Assembly (NCBI GenBank): GCA_002407845.1
Contig: DHPK01000007.1
Location: 86,718-124,284 of the forward strand
Source of the DNA: Leptolinea sp. UBA5366
GTDB taxonomy: Bacteria > Chloroflexota > Anaerolineae > Anaerolineales > Anaerolineaceae
Length of the DNA: 37,567 nt
Direction: 5' to 3'
Numbering within the stretch: the first letter of the stretch is position 1; every line of letters starts with the position of its first letter. The notes under the pieces were generated by a model that worked only from the letters and a program-made list of their open reading frames with translations, searched no databases and was not told where the DNA came from. Position numbers and translations under genes: made by a program. Positions 1-8,708 of the stretch are shown piece after piece.

Positions 1-188
1 GGCCAGCCGGATCAACCAGCACCATCGTTGCTGCGTCTTTGTTTAATGCAGTGATGGTTGAGGCAGCTGAGATCCTGATCGAAAGAGGGGGTACCCCGCC
101 AATTTTCCGCAGCGCCAACGTTGACGGCAATGCCGGTGCTAATCAAAAATGGCTTGATCATTACGGAAGACGCCTGCTTTATCTATAA
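1..188 (+). CDS. SIS-domain sugar isomerase-like protein, C-terminal fragment
   Basis: The reading frame is open from the window edge (first full codon at base 3) to a TAA at 186-188, giving the last 62 residues of a protein. It contains GSTSTIVAASLFNAV, then VEAAEILIERG and PPIFRSANVDG, ending GRRLLYL. This resembles the C-terminal half of UPF0309-type SIS proteins, which bind phosphosugars and are often annotated as sugar isomerases. The GSTST-like stretch, Asn-Ala-rich helix and RSxNxDG motif are the basis. The phosphosugar-binding start of the SIS fold lies outside the window, so substrate and exact activity cannot be stated. The next gene on the same strand begins 63 bases later and could share its transcript. 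Confidence 0.6.
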   Translation, partial: PAGSTSTIVAASLFNAVMVEAAEILIERGGTPPIFRSANVDGNAGANQKWLDHYGRRLLYL

Positions 189-251
189 TTAAATCAAGCT
201 CATATTATTGTAGAAAGCCCAAGTCCTTATAATGGGCGGGCAGGAGGAAAA

Positions 252-554
252 ATGTTTATTCACATCGTTTTATGGAAAGTTCGAACGCCGGATGACGCCA
301 CAAGCAAAGAGGAAGTTATCAGCCAGCTGCTGCCCAATGTGCAGGCACTGCCCGCACTGATTCCACAAATCAGGGAATTAGCCGCTGGGTCGGACGTGCT
401 AAATACACCCTCGTCTTACGATTTTGGTCTGTTAGTCAAATTTGACTCCCGCGAGGATTTTCTGATTTATCGGGATCATCCGGAACACGTTAAAGTTGGT
501 CAGCAGATTTCAGCAATTGCCGCGGAGCGCGCCAGCATAGACTTTATTAACTGA
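252..554 (+). CDS. Dabb-family (stress-responsive alpha/beta barrel) protein
   Basis: A 100-residue protein that begins MFIHIVLWKV and carries a central YDFGLLVKFDSREDFLIYRDHPEH segment, in two parts typical of Dabb: a hydrophobic strand followed by the YxxHPxH motif. Dabb proteins are small dimeric ferredoxin-like barrels. Members act in varied reactions or have no known role, so no substrate is assigned. The start is well supported by CAGGAGGAAAA immediately upstream. It follows the SIS-type gene and stops two bases before the stop codon of a convergent thioesterase gene, with no terminator hairpin between them. Family confidence is high and functional confidence low. Confidence 0.75.
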   Translation: MFIHIVLWKVRTPDDATSKEEVISQLLPNVQALPALIPQIRELAAGSDVLNTPSSYDFGLLVKFDSREDFLIYRDHPEHVKVGQQISAIAAERASIDFIN

Positions 555-556
555 CC

Positions 557-988
557 TCATTCGGTTGGTTCACACTGGTTGTTTAAAATCTGATAAATCT
601 GAGGAAATTCGCGTTCCAACCGCACCGGTTTCATCTGGCTCAACAGTAAGCCGTGCCGCGTGTATCCGGATACGCATAGCACGCCGCTGAGAGAATTGAT
701 AATCTCGTATTCCACCGTCATCTTATAGCCGGAAAAGTGGGTGATTTTCGCGGTAATTTGTGCCTGATCCTCATACCGCATCGGTTGCTTGTATTCGCAA
801 TAGGACGCCAGCACGACAGCTCGCACGCCCTGCTTTTCCATCTCCCCGTAAGATAAACCCAACTGGTTCATGAAATCTGTCCGGCATTCTTCAAACCAGC
901 GGAAATAGTTAGAATTGTGAATGATTCCCATCTGATCAGTTTCGTAGTATTGCGCGATGTGATAATAAGGGCGAATTTGTATTTTCAT
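557..988 (-). CDS. acyl-CoA thioesterase, YbgC/FadM-like hotdog fold (copy 1)
   Basis: A 143-residue single hotdog domain of the 4-hydroxybenzoyl-CoA thioesterase type, which hydrolyses acyl-CoA thioesters in the cytoplasm. The family signature is near the N-terminus: YYETDQMGIIHNSNYFRWFEE, with Asp18 as the expected catalytic acid. It is followed by the FSGYKMTVEYEI strand and the late GYTRHGLL strand. Length is normal for the family. The start has a strong site, GGAGG, six bases before the ATG. It is the last gene of a three-gene minus-strand group and a clear paralogue of the copy two genes upstream (shared YYETD, HNSNY, RWFEE and FxGYKMT). The acyl substrate cannot be read from sequence. 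Confidence 0.85.
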   Translation of the reverse strand: MKIQIRPYYHIAQYYETDQMGIIHNSNYFRWFEECRTDFMNQLGLSYGEMEKQGVRAVVLASYCEYKQPMRYEDQAQITAKITHFSGYKMTVEYEIINSLSGVLCVSGYTRHGLLLSQMKPVRLEREFPQIYQILNNQCEPTE

Positions 989-1017
989 TTTTCCTCCAAA
1001 TTGTTGAGGCAGGGCAA

Positions 1018-1638
1018 TCAGTTGAGTGTCGTTTTTTCGATATCAGGCAGCAGCGTATAAATATTACAGCCAGCTTTCTGATCGAAATAATCTTTCAATT
1101 CGAATACCCGCTCCCATCTTGCTACGCTGTCCTGATCCACGCCATACCGGCGCGCAACGTCAATCATGCGTTTTTCAATGATGCAGAATCCTTCGGACGT
1201 TGCCAGGCAATCAGCCAGCTGAACCAGATAATCATAATCATCGTAAACAACTGATTCGATATACTCAAGAAAAAAGTCAAAATCAGTTTTGGAGATGTCC
1301 CAGTAATCCAATGACCGATTGATATCTTTCAAAACCTGCGAATGCGTCAGGCAGACTTTTGCATTGCCCAGCCAGCCTTTCGCCATGCAATACCGATAGC
1401 CTTCAATCTGATGACGGCCGCGCACGATGCCGACGTATCGGCCGATGTCGTGCAGCGCGCCGAGCGAATAAGCCCGCTCGCTGTCCAATCCCGGACATTT
1501 GGCAGCGATTTCACGGCAGGCAATGCCGGCGTTGATTGAATGGGTGATCCATTTGCCGGGGTTCGCCGCAGCTGCTTCCGCCAACGCCGCTTCAATTTCA
1601 GCTTCGGTTGCTGTCCTCAGCAAATCACTTGCCTTCAT
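1018..1638 (-). CDS. HD-domain metal-dependent phosphohydrolase
   Basis: A 206-residue protein with an HD-type core. Candidate metal ligands are His33 (WITHSINAG), the His63-Asp64 pair in GALHDIGRY, His76 or His100 (CLTHSQV), and an Asp in LVQLADCLA. This arrangement fits HD phosphohydrolases, which act on phosphoesters such as nucleotides; the substrate is unknown. The start codon lies inside the end of the upstream thioesterase gene (14-base overlap), so the two are probably translationally coupled. The downstream thioesterase starts 29 bases after its stop. The C-terminal 60 residues are helical-looking and not diagnostic. Confidence 0.75.
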   Translation of the reverse strand: MKASDLLRTATEAEIEAALAEAAAANPGKWITHSINAGIACREIAAKCPGLDSERAYSLGALHDIGRYVGIVRGRHQIEGYRYCMAKGWLGNAKVCLTHSQVLKDINRSLDYWDISKTDFDFFLEYIESVVYDDYDYLVQLADCLATSEGFCIIEKRMIDVARRYGVDQDSVARWERVFELKDYFDQKAGCNIYTLLPDIEKTTLN

Positions 1639-2080
1639 CGATCACTGACGGAACATTCAGCATCGACTGCCATTGTTCATAAACTTCCGGATATTGTTTT
1701 TGCAGCATGATCGGTTTTCCATCCCGGCTGATGACGCCATGCTTCATGTGACCGGTTGCGTGCACAATCCGGGTCTCAGCCTCGACCATTTTAAAATCGA
1801 TCGTCATCTTGTAACCGGTGAAATGAGACATCATGCTGATGATGTAAAAAGTCTGGCCAAAAAAGGATGGCTTAAGAAATTCAGCGTCCGAAGCCGCGAC
1901 CGGCAGGAAGATGCCCATCTCCTCGATTGCCAGCAACGGATATGTGTCCTGCGACATGAAATGGACGCGCGCTTCTTCAAACCAGCGGTAATAATTTGAG
2001 TTATGCATGATCGCCATCCGATCCGTCTCGTAATATTGCACGGATCGTTTATAGGCATAAATGATATTTCGCTTTTCCAT
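1625..2080 (-). CDS. acyl-CoA thioesterase, YbgC/FadM-like hotdog fold (copy 2)
   Basis: A 151-residue hotdog thioesterase with the signature YYETDRMAIMHNSNYYRWFEE, in which Asp20 is the expected catalytic residue. A central HFTGYKMTIDF strand and ATGHMKHGV strand follow. In this copy the usual Gly after Met is Ala (RMAI rather than QMGI). It overlaps the start of the HD-domain gene by 14 bases and is the first gene of the minus-strand group. A weak-to-moderate ribosome site (GAGGGT) precedes the ATG. The two copies share the signature and fold but are otherwise diverged, so they probably act on different acyl groups rather than being a recent duplication. Confidence 0.85.
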   Translation of the reverse strand: MEKRNIIYAYKRSVQYYETDRMAIMHNSNYYRWFEEARVHFMSQDTYPLLAIEEMGIFLPVAASDAEFLKPSFFGQTFYIISMMSHFTGYKMTIDFKMVEAETRIVHATGHMKHGVISRDGKPIMLQKQYPEVYEQWQSMLNVPSVIDEGK

Positions 2081-2139
2081 CTACCCTCGATTTCTCATTT
2101 TTCAAAGAACACTTAAGTATTTCGATTTTTTATTCCTTA

Positions 2140-4131
2140 CTAGTTTTTTTCAGGTGCGACTTGGCCAAAAATAACTATTTCATTGACTGTCCAATTCTCT
2201 TTATTAAAACTTTCAGCATTTCTTAACCGAATAAATTTCGCGGTTTCGTTTTCAAAAGAATAGTCCCAATTTGTGTGATAGCCCAATTTTGCAGCTTCCC
2301 AGATTACGCCATCCATGGAAGTACTTATTTCTAAAGAACGTGGGAACTGTTTTAGATTTGTGTCAGAATACACAGAAACTCCATAAATATTATAAGTATT
2401 GCTGAGTTCGATTTCAATGAAGTCTTCAGAATTTTGTGGTTGGCTTGTTGTCCAACCAGTTGAGAAATCACCATCAAATGCATTAGCGATTTCGTCGGAA
2501 GAAATGTTTGTTGTAACTTCAGATAAATAATCATTTCCCCATAATTCGTCACGATGGCTTCTTTCAAAAACGGATGCAAGTTTAAAATCATCAGTTTCTA
2601 CATTATAAATACGGTCATAGAAAGGGAATTCCATTTCATTATCGAAATTATTCGTGTAATTGTATATTATATATTTAACGGTATTTACCCAAGAATTCGG
2701 AGGAGCATCTGTAATTCGATTCCGGTCCTCTTTCACAAAACTATGCAAAAAAGAAGGCAGTCCTGCTGTGGGATATGCAATCTGTATCCCCTGGCTTTTA
2801 TCACTTGTTAATATAAATTGTAAACACTCATTGGTAGACAAATGCCAATAATCCAATGAAAAGTTCCCAGCAGCACTTTTCCTGACAAGCGGTTGAAAAT
2901 AGACCATTTGATATGGATGGTTCTTTATCATCCATTGTCCAGTAAAAATCAAAGATAATATGGCAGTAATAGAAAACACTTTTTTAAATTTCAATTTTTC
3001 GGATGAAAGTATTGAATAAACAGTAAAGCATGCAATATAAACAAACGGAAAATAGATAAAATAAAAATGACGCCATCCGTTATATATTGTAGAATTCAAA
3101 ACAATCGCAGTGATAATTGGCAGGAAGAAAAAAGAAACCATACTTATATCAAAAAATTGGTTCTCGAAATCTGATTTTTTAAGATTTCTAAATAAACAGA
3201 AATTTCCTATGACAAACAAGAGCTGATAAAAAATGGGGGTTGTGATACTTATCCATACAGGAACATAGTGCCATGGCACATTTTGACTTGGGACCAATTT
3301 CCCAAAATAAAGTTCTGTAATTTTTAGAGAATATTTCGAAAAAATCGATAATGTTAACTTAAAAGTCTCAAGAGGATTATCCCATGAAGTTGGCAGAAAT
3401 AAAGTCCACAAACATCCAATGGACAGAATAATTAGAGCTGAAATGCTTATCATTCGTTTAAATGATATATCATGCCTGATCCACTTAACGATCAGATAAA
3501 TACCGGCAAACCCAGGAACAATAGCTCCAACAATTCGCGTATTTATTAACAAAGCAGAGACAATTGAAAAAAATAATGCATTAAGTATATTTGGATTATT
3601 AATAAAGCGATAAAAAGAAAATACAGCAAAAATAAACCATGGAAGGAATAATAAATCCTTAATATTGTAGAAAGAATCTGCGAAAATTCGTGGGGAAAAA
3701 ACTAAAATAATAACACCAATCAAACCTATTTTCCAATTTTCAAATCTTTTTTTGAGTAAAAAAAAGAACGCGATCAGAGAAAGATAAAAATTCGTAAAAA
3801 CCCACAAATGCCTCATCTTGGTTACAGTTCGAATATCCATAGTAAATCCAGATAAGTATTCAATAAATATAGTGGGAAGCTGAAGAGCTACGCCATAAAA
3901 CTGGTCTTTAAAAGCCTTTAAATCTGGCTCAACCTCCAGCACTTCATGAAACTCCTCTACACCAAAAGCATTTGTTAAAATATATTTAAATGTGATCAGG
4001 CTTGTTTTTCGCTCTGCCATTTCATCAACTGAAATTCCATAATCATCAAAGATAACAAGCCCAACGAGGAAGATAATTAAAAATACAACTAAAGGAATAA
4101 TAATGTGTTGATTGTTTTTTATCTTACTCAT
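2140..4131 (-). CDS. GT-C-type membrane glycosyltransferase with C-terminal discoidin (F5/8C-like) domain, copy 1
   Basis: A 663-residue protein. Residues 10-27 form the first membrane helix, followed by an acidic loop with DYGISVDE (Asp36, Glu37), the usual place for the catalytic acid in GT-C enzymes that use polyprenyl-phosphate sugars. Many further helices run to about residue 400, with conserved-looking loops SPRIFADSFYNIKD and STIYNGWRHFYF. After an extracytoplasmic stretch with NHPYQMVYFQPLV, residues about 536-655 look like a discoidin/F5/8 type C carbohydrate-binding domain (AFDGDFSTGW, VSVYSD, KFIRLR). The start has a good GAGGAG site. A paralogue lies 20 bases upstream in the same orientation. 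Donor and acceptor are unknown; a role in cell-surface glycan or glycoprotein synthesis is inferred. Confidence 0.7.
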   Translation of the reverse strand: MSKIKNNQHIIIPLVVFLIIFLVGLVIFDDYGISVDEMAERKTSLITFKYILTNAFGVEEFHEVLEVEPDLKAFKDQFYGVALQLPTIFIEYLSGFTMDIRTVTKMRHLWVFTNFYLSLIAFFFLLKKRFENWKIGLIGVIILVFSPRIFADSFYNIKDLLFLPWFIFAVFSFYRFINNPNILNALFFSIVSALLINTRIVGAIVPGFAGIYLIVKWIRHDISFKRMISISALIILSIGCLWTLFLPTSWDNPLETFKLTLSIFSKYSLKITELYFGKLVPSQNVPWHYVPVWISITTPIFYQLLFVIGNFCLFRNLKKSDFENQFFDISMVSFFFLPIITAIVLNSTIYNGWRHFYFIYFPFVYIACFTVYSILSSEKLKFKKVFSITAILSLIFTGQWMIKNHPYQMVYFQPLVRKSAAGNFSLDYWHLSTNECLQFILTSDKSQGIQIAYPTAGLPSFLHSFVKEDRNRITDAPPNSWVNTVKYIIYNYTNNFDNEMEFPFYDRIYNVETDDFKLASVFERSHRDELWGNDYLSEVTTNISSDEIANAFDGDFSTGWTTSQPQNSEDFIEIELSNTYNIYGVSVYSDTNLKQFPRSLEISTSMDGVIWEAAKLGYHTNWDYSFENETAKFIRLRNAESFNKENWTVNEIVIFGQVAPEKN

Positions 4132-4151
4132 GCTGTTTTCTCCTCGAAAAA

Positions 4152-6176
4152 TTATCTATCAAGTAGATACCCGTGAAAAGTAATTTCATTCATTGCCCAG
4201 ATTTCATCTGGTGAATTAGGCGAATTTACTAATCTTATATATTTCGCAGCGACCGGCAGAAATTCAAAATCCGAATATGTTTGGTAAGTAAATTCGACAT
4301 TATCCCAAGTTATTGAATCAGTAGAAACCTTTATTTCCAAGTTCCGCGGATAACCTTTCATTTCACGGTCAGAAGAGATTGATATCCCGTTAAGTATAAA
4401 ATCTGATGATAACGTTATTTCTATCGATTCGAACCCGGCTGAATTCATGTCAATCACCCATCCAGTTGAAAGATCTCCGTCATAAATCAGATGACCGTCT
4501 GTTTCATTTTTCTCAACAGAAATATCATCTATCACCTGCCAGCTTTGCAGTTCGTCCCCATGATCTCTCTCATAGATCGTTGCAATTTTATAAGAATCAA
4601 CACTAAAATCGTGAATTGGCTGAAAAAATGCAAAATGTTTATCGTTCCCTTTGATATCCCGATAGTTATAGAAAATGTAATCTATCTCGTTCGTCCCTAC
4701 ATCAACAGGCGATTTTCTTATGCGGTCTCTCTGGCTTTTTGGCAAATAAAATTCAGCCCACCGGAAGCCCCCGTTCTTATATCCGATGTTAATGCTTTGC
4801 CGATCATCGTTTTGTAAAATATAATCCAACCCACTCTTGAATGACATATTCCAATAATCTCTGATAAATAATTCATCAACTCTGGTCCTGACTAACTGGT
4901 TAAAATAAACCATTTGAAATGGGTGATTCTTATTCATCCAAATCATCGTCATGAAAACTGAGCCAGTGCAAAGAATTATTGTCAGAATTGATACTATTTT
5001 TCTGGGACTAAATAATAAAAAGTTAAGAGCTGAAATCGCAACAATAAGAAATGGAGCGTAAAGGAAATAAAAATGACGCCAGCCATTATAAATTGTTGAA
5101 TTCAATATAATCGCTGCAAGAATTGGAATAAAAAATAAAGCGATCATGCTGGTATCAAAAAAGAAAATCGAAGGCTCCGTTTTTTTCTTAAGGAATAAAA
5201 TGATGACAAGGCCTAAAAGGAACAACGCAACATATAGAACAGGGGTGGTTACCCCGATCCACACAAAAAGATAATGCCATGGCAAATTATCACTTGGTTC
5301 AAAATTTCCTAAATAAAGCGCATATTCAAAATGATCATAATTTGAGAAATGATTGAGGGCTTCTTTTAAAAACAAAAAAGGATTTGCCCATGATGCAGGC
5401 AAAAATAACGCATACAAGAATAGTGAGATCGAACCTATTACAATCAGTCTTGATAGACATTCTTTCCCCGCCATCCTTTTTTGTGACAACAAATAAAAGC
5501 AATACAAACAAGCAAATAATGGGAGAATCCCACCGATAATTCGAATATTCGTTACTAACGCTCCAACGATTGACACAAGAATTGAATTTTTAATGCTTGG
5601 ATTTGAAAGGAATAGAAAATAAAAGAAAATTCCAATAATGAACCAAGATAAGAAAAGGGAATCTTTAATGTTATAAAAAGAGTCTGCAAATATCCTTGGA
5701 GAAAAGAACAAGAAGATTACTGAGATTTGGGCAATAATCCAGTTAGAATACCGTTTATAAATCAGCATGTAAAAGAAAATCAATGCCAAAATAAAATTGA
5801 AATACACCCAAAGATGCCGGATTTTTAAGACCGTCCGCATATCCAATGAGAAATTGCTGAAATATTCGATAAGCACCAATGGCATTTGCAAAACCATGCC
5901 ATAATCTTTGTCTTTATATGTCAGGAGATCCGGCATGTTTTTTAACTGTTCTGGCAAGTCAGTTTTTCCAAGAACCGTTGTGAGGAAATATTTTAAGGTT
6001 ATTAGACCTGTATCGCGTTCTATGTATTCGTCAACAGAAATTCCATAATCCGAATAAATGCTTAGTCCCAATATTATTATTAACAAAAAAAAGATAACAG
6101 CAAGGCCGACTCCAATCATGGTCTGCTTAGTCTTTTCCATATTTTTACAACTCGATTGGGTAAGCATTTTATTCAT
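4152..6176 (-). CDS. GT-C-type membrane glycosyltransferase with C-terminal discoidin (F5/8C-like) domain, copy 2
   Basis: A 674-residue paralogue of the downstream gene, with the same order of parts: first helix, DYGISVDE loop, multiple membrane helices with SPRIFADSFYNIKD and STIYNGWRHFYF, the NHPFQMVYFNQLV segment, then a discoidin-like domain from about residue 549 (IYDGDLSTGW, ISISSD, KYIRLV). The start at 6176 overlaps the stop of the gene before it by eight bases (ATGAATAA), suggesting translational coupling. An internal ATG at 6140 aligns better with the N-terminus of the other copy and is a plausible alternative; neither has a strong ribosome site. The AT-rich composition matches its two neighbours. 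Confidence 0.7.
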   Translation of the reverse strand: MNKMLTQSSCKNMEKTKQTMIGVGLAVIFFLLIIILGLSIYSDYGISVDEYIERDTGLITLKYFLTTVLGKTDLPEQLKNMPDLLTYKDKDYGMVLQMPLVLIEYFSNFSLDMRTVLKIRHLWVYFNFILALIFFYMLIYKRYSNWIIAQISVIFLFFSPRIFADSFYNIKDSLFLSWFIIGIFFYFLFLSNPSIKNSILVSIVGALVTNIRIIGGILPLFACLYCFYLLSQKRMAGKECLSRLIVIGSISLFLYALFLPASWANPFLFLKEALNHFSNYDHFEYALYLGNFEPSDNLPWHYLFVWIGVTTPVLYVALFLLGLVIILFLKKKTEPSIFFFDTSMIALFFIPILAAIILNSTIYNGWRHFYFLYAPFLIVAISALNFLLFSPRKIVSILTIILCTGSVFMTMIWMNKNHPFQMVYFNQLVRTRVDELFIRDYWNMSFKSGLDYILQNDDRQSINIGYKNGGFRWAEFYLPKSQRDRIRKSPVDVGTNEIDYIFYNYRDIKGNDKHFAFFQPIHDFSVDSYKIATIYERDHGDELQSWQVIDDISVEKNETDGHLIYDGDLSTGWVIDMNSAGFESIEITLSSDFILNGISISSDREMKGYPRNLEIKVSTDSITWDNVEFTYQTYSDFEFLPVAAKYIRLVNSPNSPDEIWAMNEITFHGYLLDR

Positions 6177-7725
6177 TCAATGAAAAAACTGTTAAAAAGT
6201 TTGAGCTGGTATAGCTGTCCATACCATAATTATCGCCAATAAAATCTAGAAATCGTTGAAGTTCGCCAGAAATATGAGTGCAATATTTATTTGTCACTAG
6301 ATCAGTTGGTATTGGGAAATTTCTGATTTCAATGATTAATTTTGGCTTAGCTTCAACCAAATCGTCATTAAATTCTTTCCACATTTTTTCAGTCGCATAA
6401 CCACATTGGACCAAGGGAAATGCATATGTGAATCGCGAAGGACTTTTTCGGTCGCTAAGCACATTATTTTGAACTGCTGCCCCCCAAACTAATACTGTAT
6501 CATCTGCAGTTGTATGGTCTCTGATATATTGGATGTCCGGAGAATAATTTCTTGATGTATAAAATTCTTTTGTAAAAATCCGAGTTTTGAATGTCTCCAA
6601 AATATTGAAAGAGCGAAGTGTGGCAAAAGAGAAAACGATCAGCATACAGCTTAAGAAAACGGTTTGCTGAATTGTTGAAACTGGCTGAAGCCATTCTGAA
6701 TTTTTCACAAGTACGGAAATCATCACAACTGCAAATAGCATGAAATATACAGGAAGGATACTCAAGTAGTAAACATTCGTTCTGCTCGCCAGTCCTGTAG
6801 AAAGGATTTCAAAGGGAAATGCAAACAACAATATTATTACTAGCTTTCTGAGTGGAGTAGCTTCCAAACTCTCATTTTTACTATTCCCAACCCACAATGT
6901 GGAAAAATAATATGCAGCTACTGATAACAGAACCAGTGGTATGCCAAATCCATTTTTTAGATTATTGATTATTGTAATAAAAACAGAAATAATATTATTG
7001 CTGGCTGTCGCATAAAAGAAATTGTAATTAATAAATTGTTCAAAGAAATCTGGAAAGGCACCGATTTTCCATAAATAAACCATTGTGCCGAAGAATGTTA
7101 CTAAAGCCCCTATAATAAAAAATAAAATTTGTCTGGTTAGCATCCGTTTTTTATAACAATCACTCATCAACATAAGGAATAGAATTGCCCAAAAAACAGC
7201 ATTGTTCGGACGCATCAATAGCACAATACTGCATAAAACTCCAATTATGAAATAAATCGCTGGTTTCCGCAGTCTTTCAGCTTTTAAGAATAAACCGACA
7301 GAAATCATCAGGAAAAAAGCTGTATATAGTTCAGTTCTATTAATAATTAGTATTTTTGACAATGAAGATAAGAATATTGCATAGCCAATACTCATTTCAA
7401 AAACTGAAAAATAATTACTTAGCTCATGAAAAAGGAATACTGTTGAGATGATTAACAAGATGCAATTTAGAAAAAACAAACCCCATAAAAAATTCGGGGG
7501 TATTTTATAGGCTAATAGATTTAAAAAATAAATAAAGGGTCCTTTGTGATCCCAAGAATCCACATAGGGCACTCCCCCCTCAGAAATGATTTTCGCTGTA
7601 TATAAAAAAACACTGCTATCTTGTCCCGGTTCAAACGATTGAGGGTTTGAAGGAAGAAATAATAATAAAGAGAAAATGAAAACGAACGATAAGAAAATAT
7701 ATTTATTTAGACTTTTAGTTATCAT
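6169..7725 (-). CDS. GT-C/GT39-like membrane glycosyltransferase
   Basis: A 518-residue polytopic membrane protein. After the first helix comes a loop with FEPGQDSSVFLYTAKII (Asp36) and then PYVDSWDHKGPFIYFLN (DHKGP at 59-63). Both motifs recur in bacterial GT39/ArnT-like transferases that move a sugar from a polyprenyl-phosphate donor on the outer face of the membrane. About ten further helices follow, and the last 120 residues look extracytoplasmic. It has no discoidin domain, unlike its two neighbours. It is the first gene of the three-gene AT-rich run and overlaps the next by eight bases. The ribosome site is weak (AAAAAGGC). Acceptor unknown. Confidence 0.7.
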   Translation of the reverse strand: MITKSLNKYIFLSFVFIFSLLLFLPSNPQSFEPGQDSSVFLYTAKIISEGGVPYVDSWDHKGPFIYFLNLLAYKIPPNFLWGLFFLNCILLIISTVFLFHELSNYFSVFEMSIGYAIFLSSLSKILIINRTELYTAFFLMISVGLFLKAERLRKPAIYFIIGVLCSIVLLMRPNNAVFWAILFLMLMSDCYKKRMLTRQILFFIIGALVTFFGTMVYLWKIGAFPDFFEQFINYNFFYATASNNIISVFITIINNLKNGFGIPLVLLSVAAYYFSTLWVGNSKNESLEATPLRKLVIILLFAFPFEILSTGLASRTNVYYLSILPVYFMLFAVVMISVLVKNSEWLQPVSTIQQTVFLSCMLIVFSFATLRSFNILETFKTRIFTKEFYTSRNYSPDIQYIRDHTTADDTVLVWGAAVQNNVLSDRKSPSRFTYAFPLVQCGYATEKMWKEFNDDLVEAKPKLIIEIRNFPIPTDLVTNKYCTHISGELQRFLDFIGDNYGMDSYTSSNFLTVFSLNE

Positions 7726-7998
7726 TTTGCCTTTTTCATAATAGAATTCTATAAATAATCAGCCATTATTTGATTTATTCAAACAATAGTTACACTGCAA
7801 ATAAGGGCTTCATTATATTATCTACACATAATATTCTGCCTGCATATTGGATTATAGCAAGAAAAATCTTTTAGTCTTTGAAATACTCTCAACGAATAAA
7901 TTTTCGATCATTTTCTTTCCCTTCATCCGCTGGGCAGCGATGTATAATCAATCAATAATCCAATTTGGATATTTTCAGAAGCATTCAGGAGAAAAATT
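7726..7998. other. AT-rich divergent intergenic region
   Basis: This 273-base gap separates the minus-strand glycosyltransferase run from the plus-strand YhcH-type gene, so it must hold both promoters. I see a short perfect palindrome, ATAGAATTCTAT, at 7741-7752 close to the glycosyltransferase start, and a TATAAT at 7943-7948 facing the YhcH-type gene. No ORF, hairpin terminator or repeat of note is present. Confidence 0.5.
7943..7948 (+). promoter_or_regulatory. candidate -10 element for the YhcH-type gene
   Basis: A perfect TATAAT lies 51 bases before the start codon at 7999. No convincing -35 hexamer sits 16-18 bases upstream, so this rests on the -10 alone. Confidence 0.35.
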
Positions 7999-8463
7999 AT
8001 GATCATCGACCATATCACTCAGGTTGAAAAATATCGTTCATTCGCGCCGGGATTTGAAACCGCAGTACGATTCATGCTGGAGAACACCGACAAATTTCCT
8101 GCACCAGCCAGCCGCTATAAGCTGGACGAGAATGTTGACGTGATGATCAATCAATACCTCACGAAACCAGCGGAAAATGCAGTTTTAGAAGCGCACAATG
8201 AATACATCGACATTCAGTATGTTCTGAAAGGCGGTGAACAGGTCGGCTGGGCACCGCGCAATTTGCTGACACAAGCCAGCGCCAAGCCGGAAAAAGACTT
8301 TTATGAAATGGCAGGTCCGGTCACCTATTATCCCTTGCCAGCTGGCACTTTCATGATTTTATTCCCGAGCGATGCGCACCGAGCGAATGTGATGGTCGAA
8401 AATCCTGTCGAAGTTTTAAAAATTGTGCTGAAAATAAAAGTCGAAGGAAATCTTTTCGCTTAA
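7999..8463 (+). CDS. YhcH/YjgK/YiaL family protein (sugar anomerase-like cupin)
   Basis: A 154-residue single-domain protein matching the YhcH/YiaL/EbgC family (DUF386), a cupin fold with a bound metal. Members are linked to sugar handling; NanQ is a sialic acid anomerase and EbgC accompanies a beta-galactosidase. Visible family features are SRYKLDENVDVMINQY, the LEAHNEYIDIQYVL stretch (Glu64, His66 and Tyr69 are likely metal or active-site residues), and LFPSDAHRAN near the end (His127). The ribosome site AGGAGAAA is well placed. It stands alone between a divergent gene run and a convergent one and is closed by a terminator hairpin. The actual sugar is unknown. Confidence 0.8.
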   Translation: MIIDHITQVEKYRSFAPGFETAVRFMLENTDKFPAPASRYKLDENVDVMINQYLTKPAENAVLEAHNEYIDIQYVLKGGEQVGWAPRNLLTQASAKPEKDFYEMAGPVTYYPLPAGTFMILFPSDAHRANVMVENPVEVLKIVLKIKVEGNLFA

Positions 8464-8656
8464 AGCTTCACTGCAACAGACACACGCCTGGTTTAATTTT
8501 CAAGATTGAATCATGCGTCACTCGCAATCCAAAGTTCAAATTCAGCCGTACCTTGGATTTGACTAAGGGTTTCATCCGGCAAACAAAGCAATTAATCCAT
8601 CGAGTCAAAGATCGGAATAGCTCAAAATAAAGCAGGTCAATCATTATTAAGTTCAT

Positions 8657-8686
8657 AAAAAACCGTCCTTTTCAGGACGGTTTTTT
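8657..8686. terminator. bidirectional intrinsic terminator
   Basis: A perfect 12-bp inverted repeat, AAAAAACCGTCC (8657-8668) with its complement at 8675-8686, around a six-base loop. The A- and T-runs at the stem base serve both directions. It lies between the convergent YhcH-type gene and the first GLUG-repeat gene. Confidence 0.85.
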
Positions 8687-8708
8687 CATCTTTATTATTT
8701 CAATGAAG

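Noticed and set aside
252..988. Convergent Dabb and thioesterase genes as a functional pair
   Set aside because: They only share a two-base gap between stop codons; opposite strands give no sign of common control.
7741..7752. ATAGAATTCTAT palindrome before the glycosyltransferase run
   Set aside because: Only 12 bp in very AT-rich DNA and no second copy was seen, so an operator cannot be supported.
8468..8656. 62-residue minus-strand ORF between the YhcH-type gene and the terminator
   Set aside because: No ribosome site, no recognisable domain; the stretch looks like ordinary intergenic sequence.
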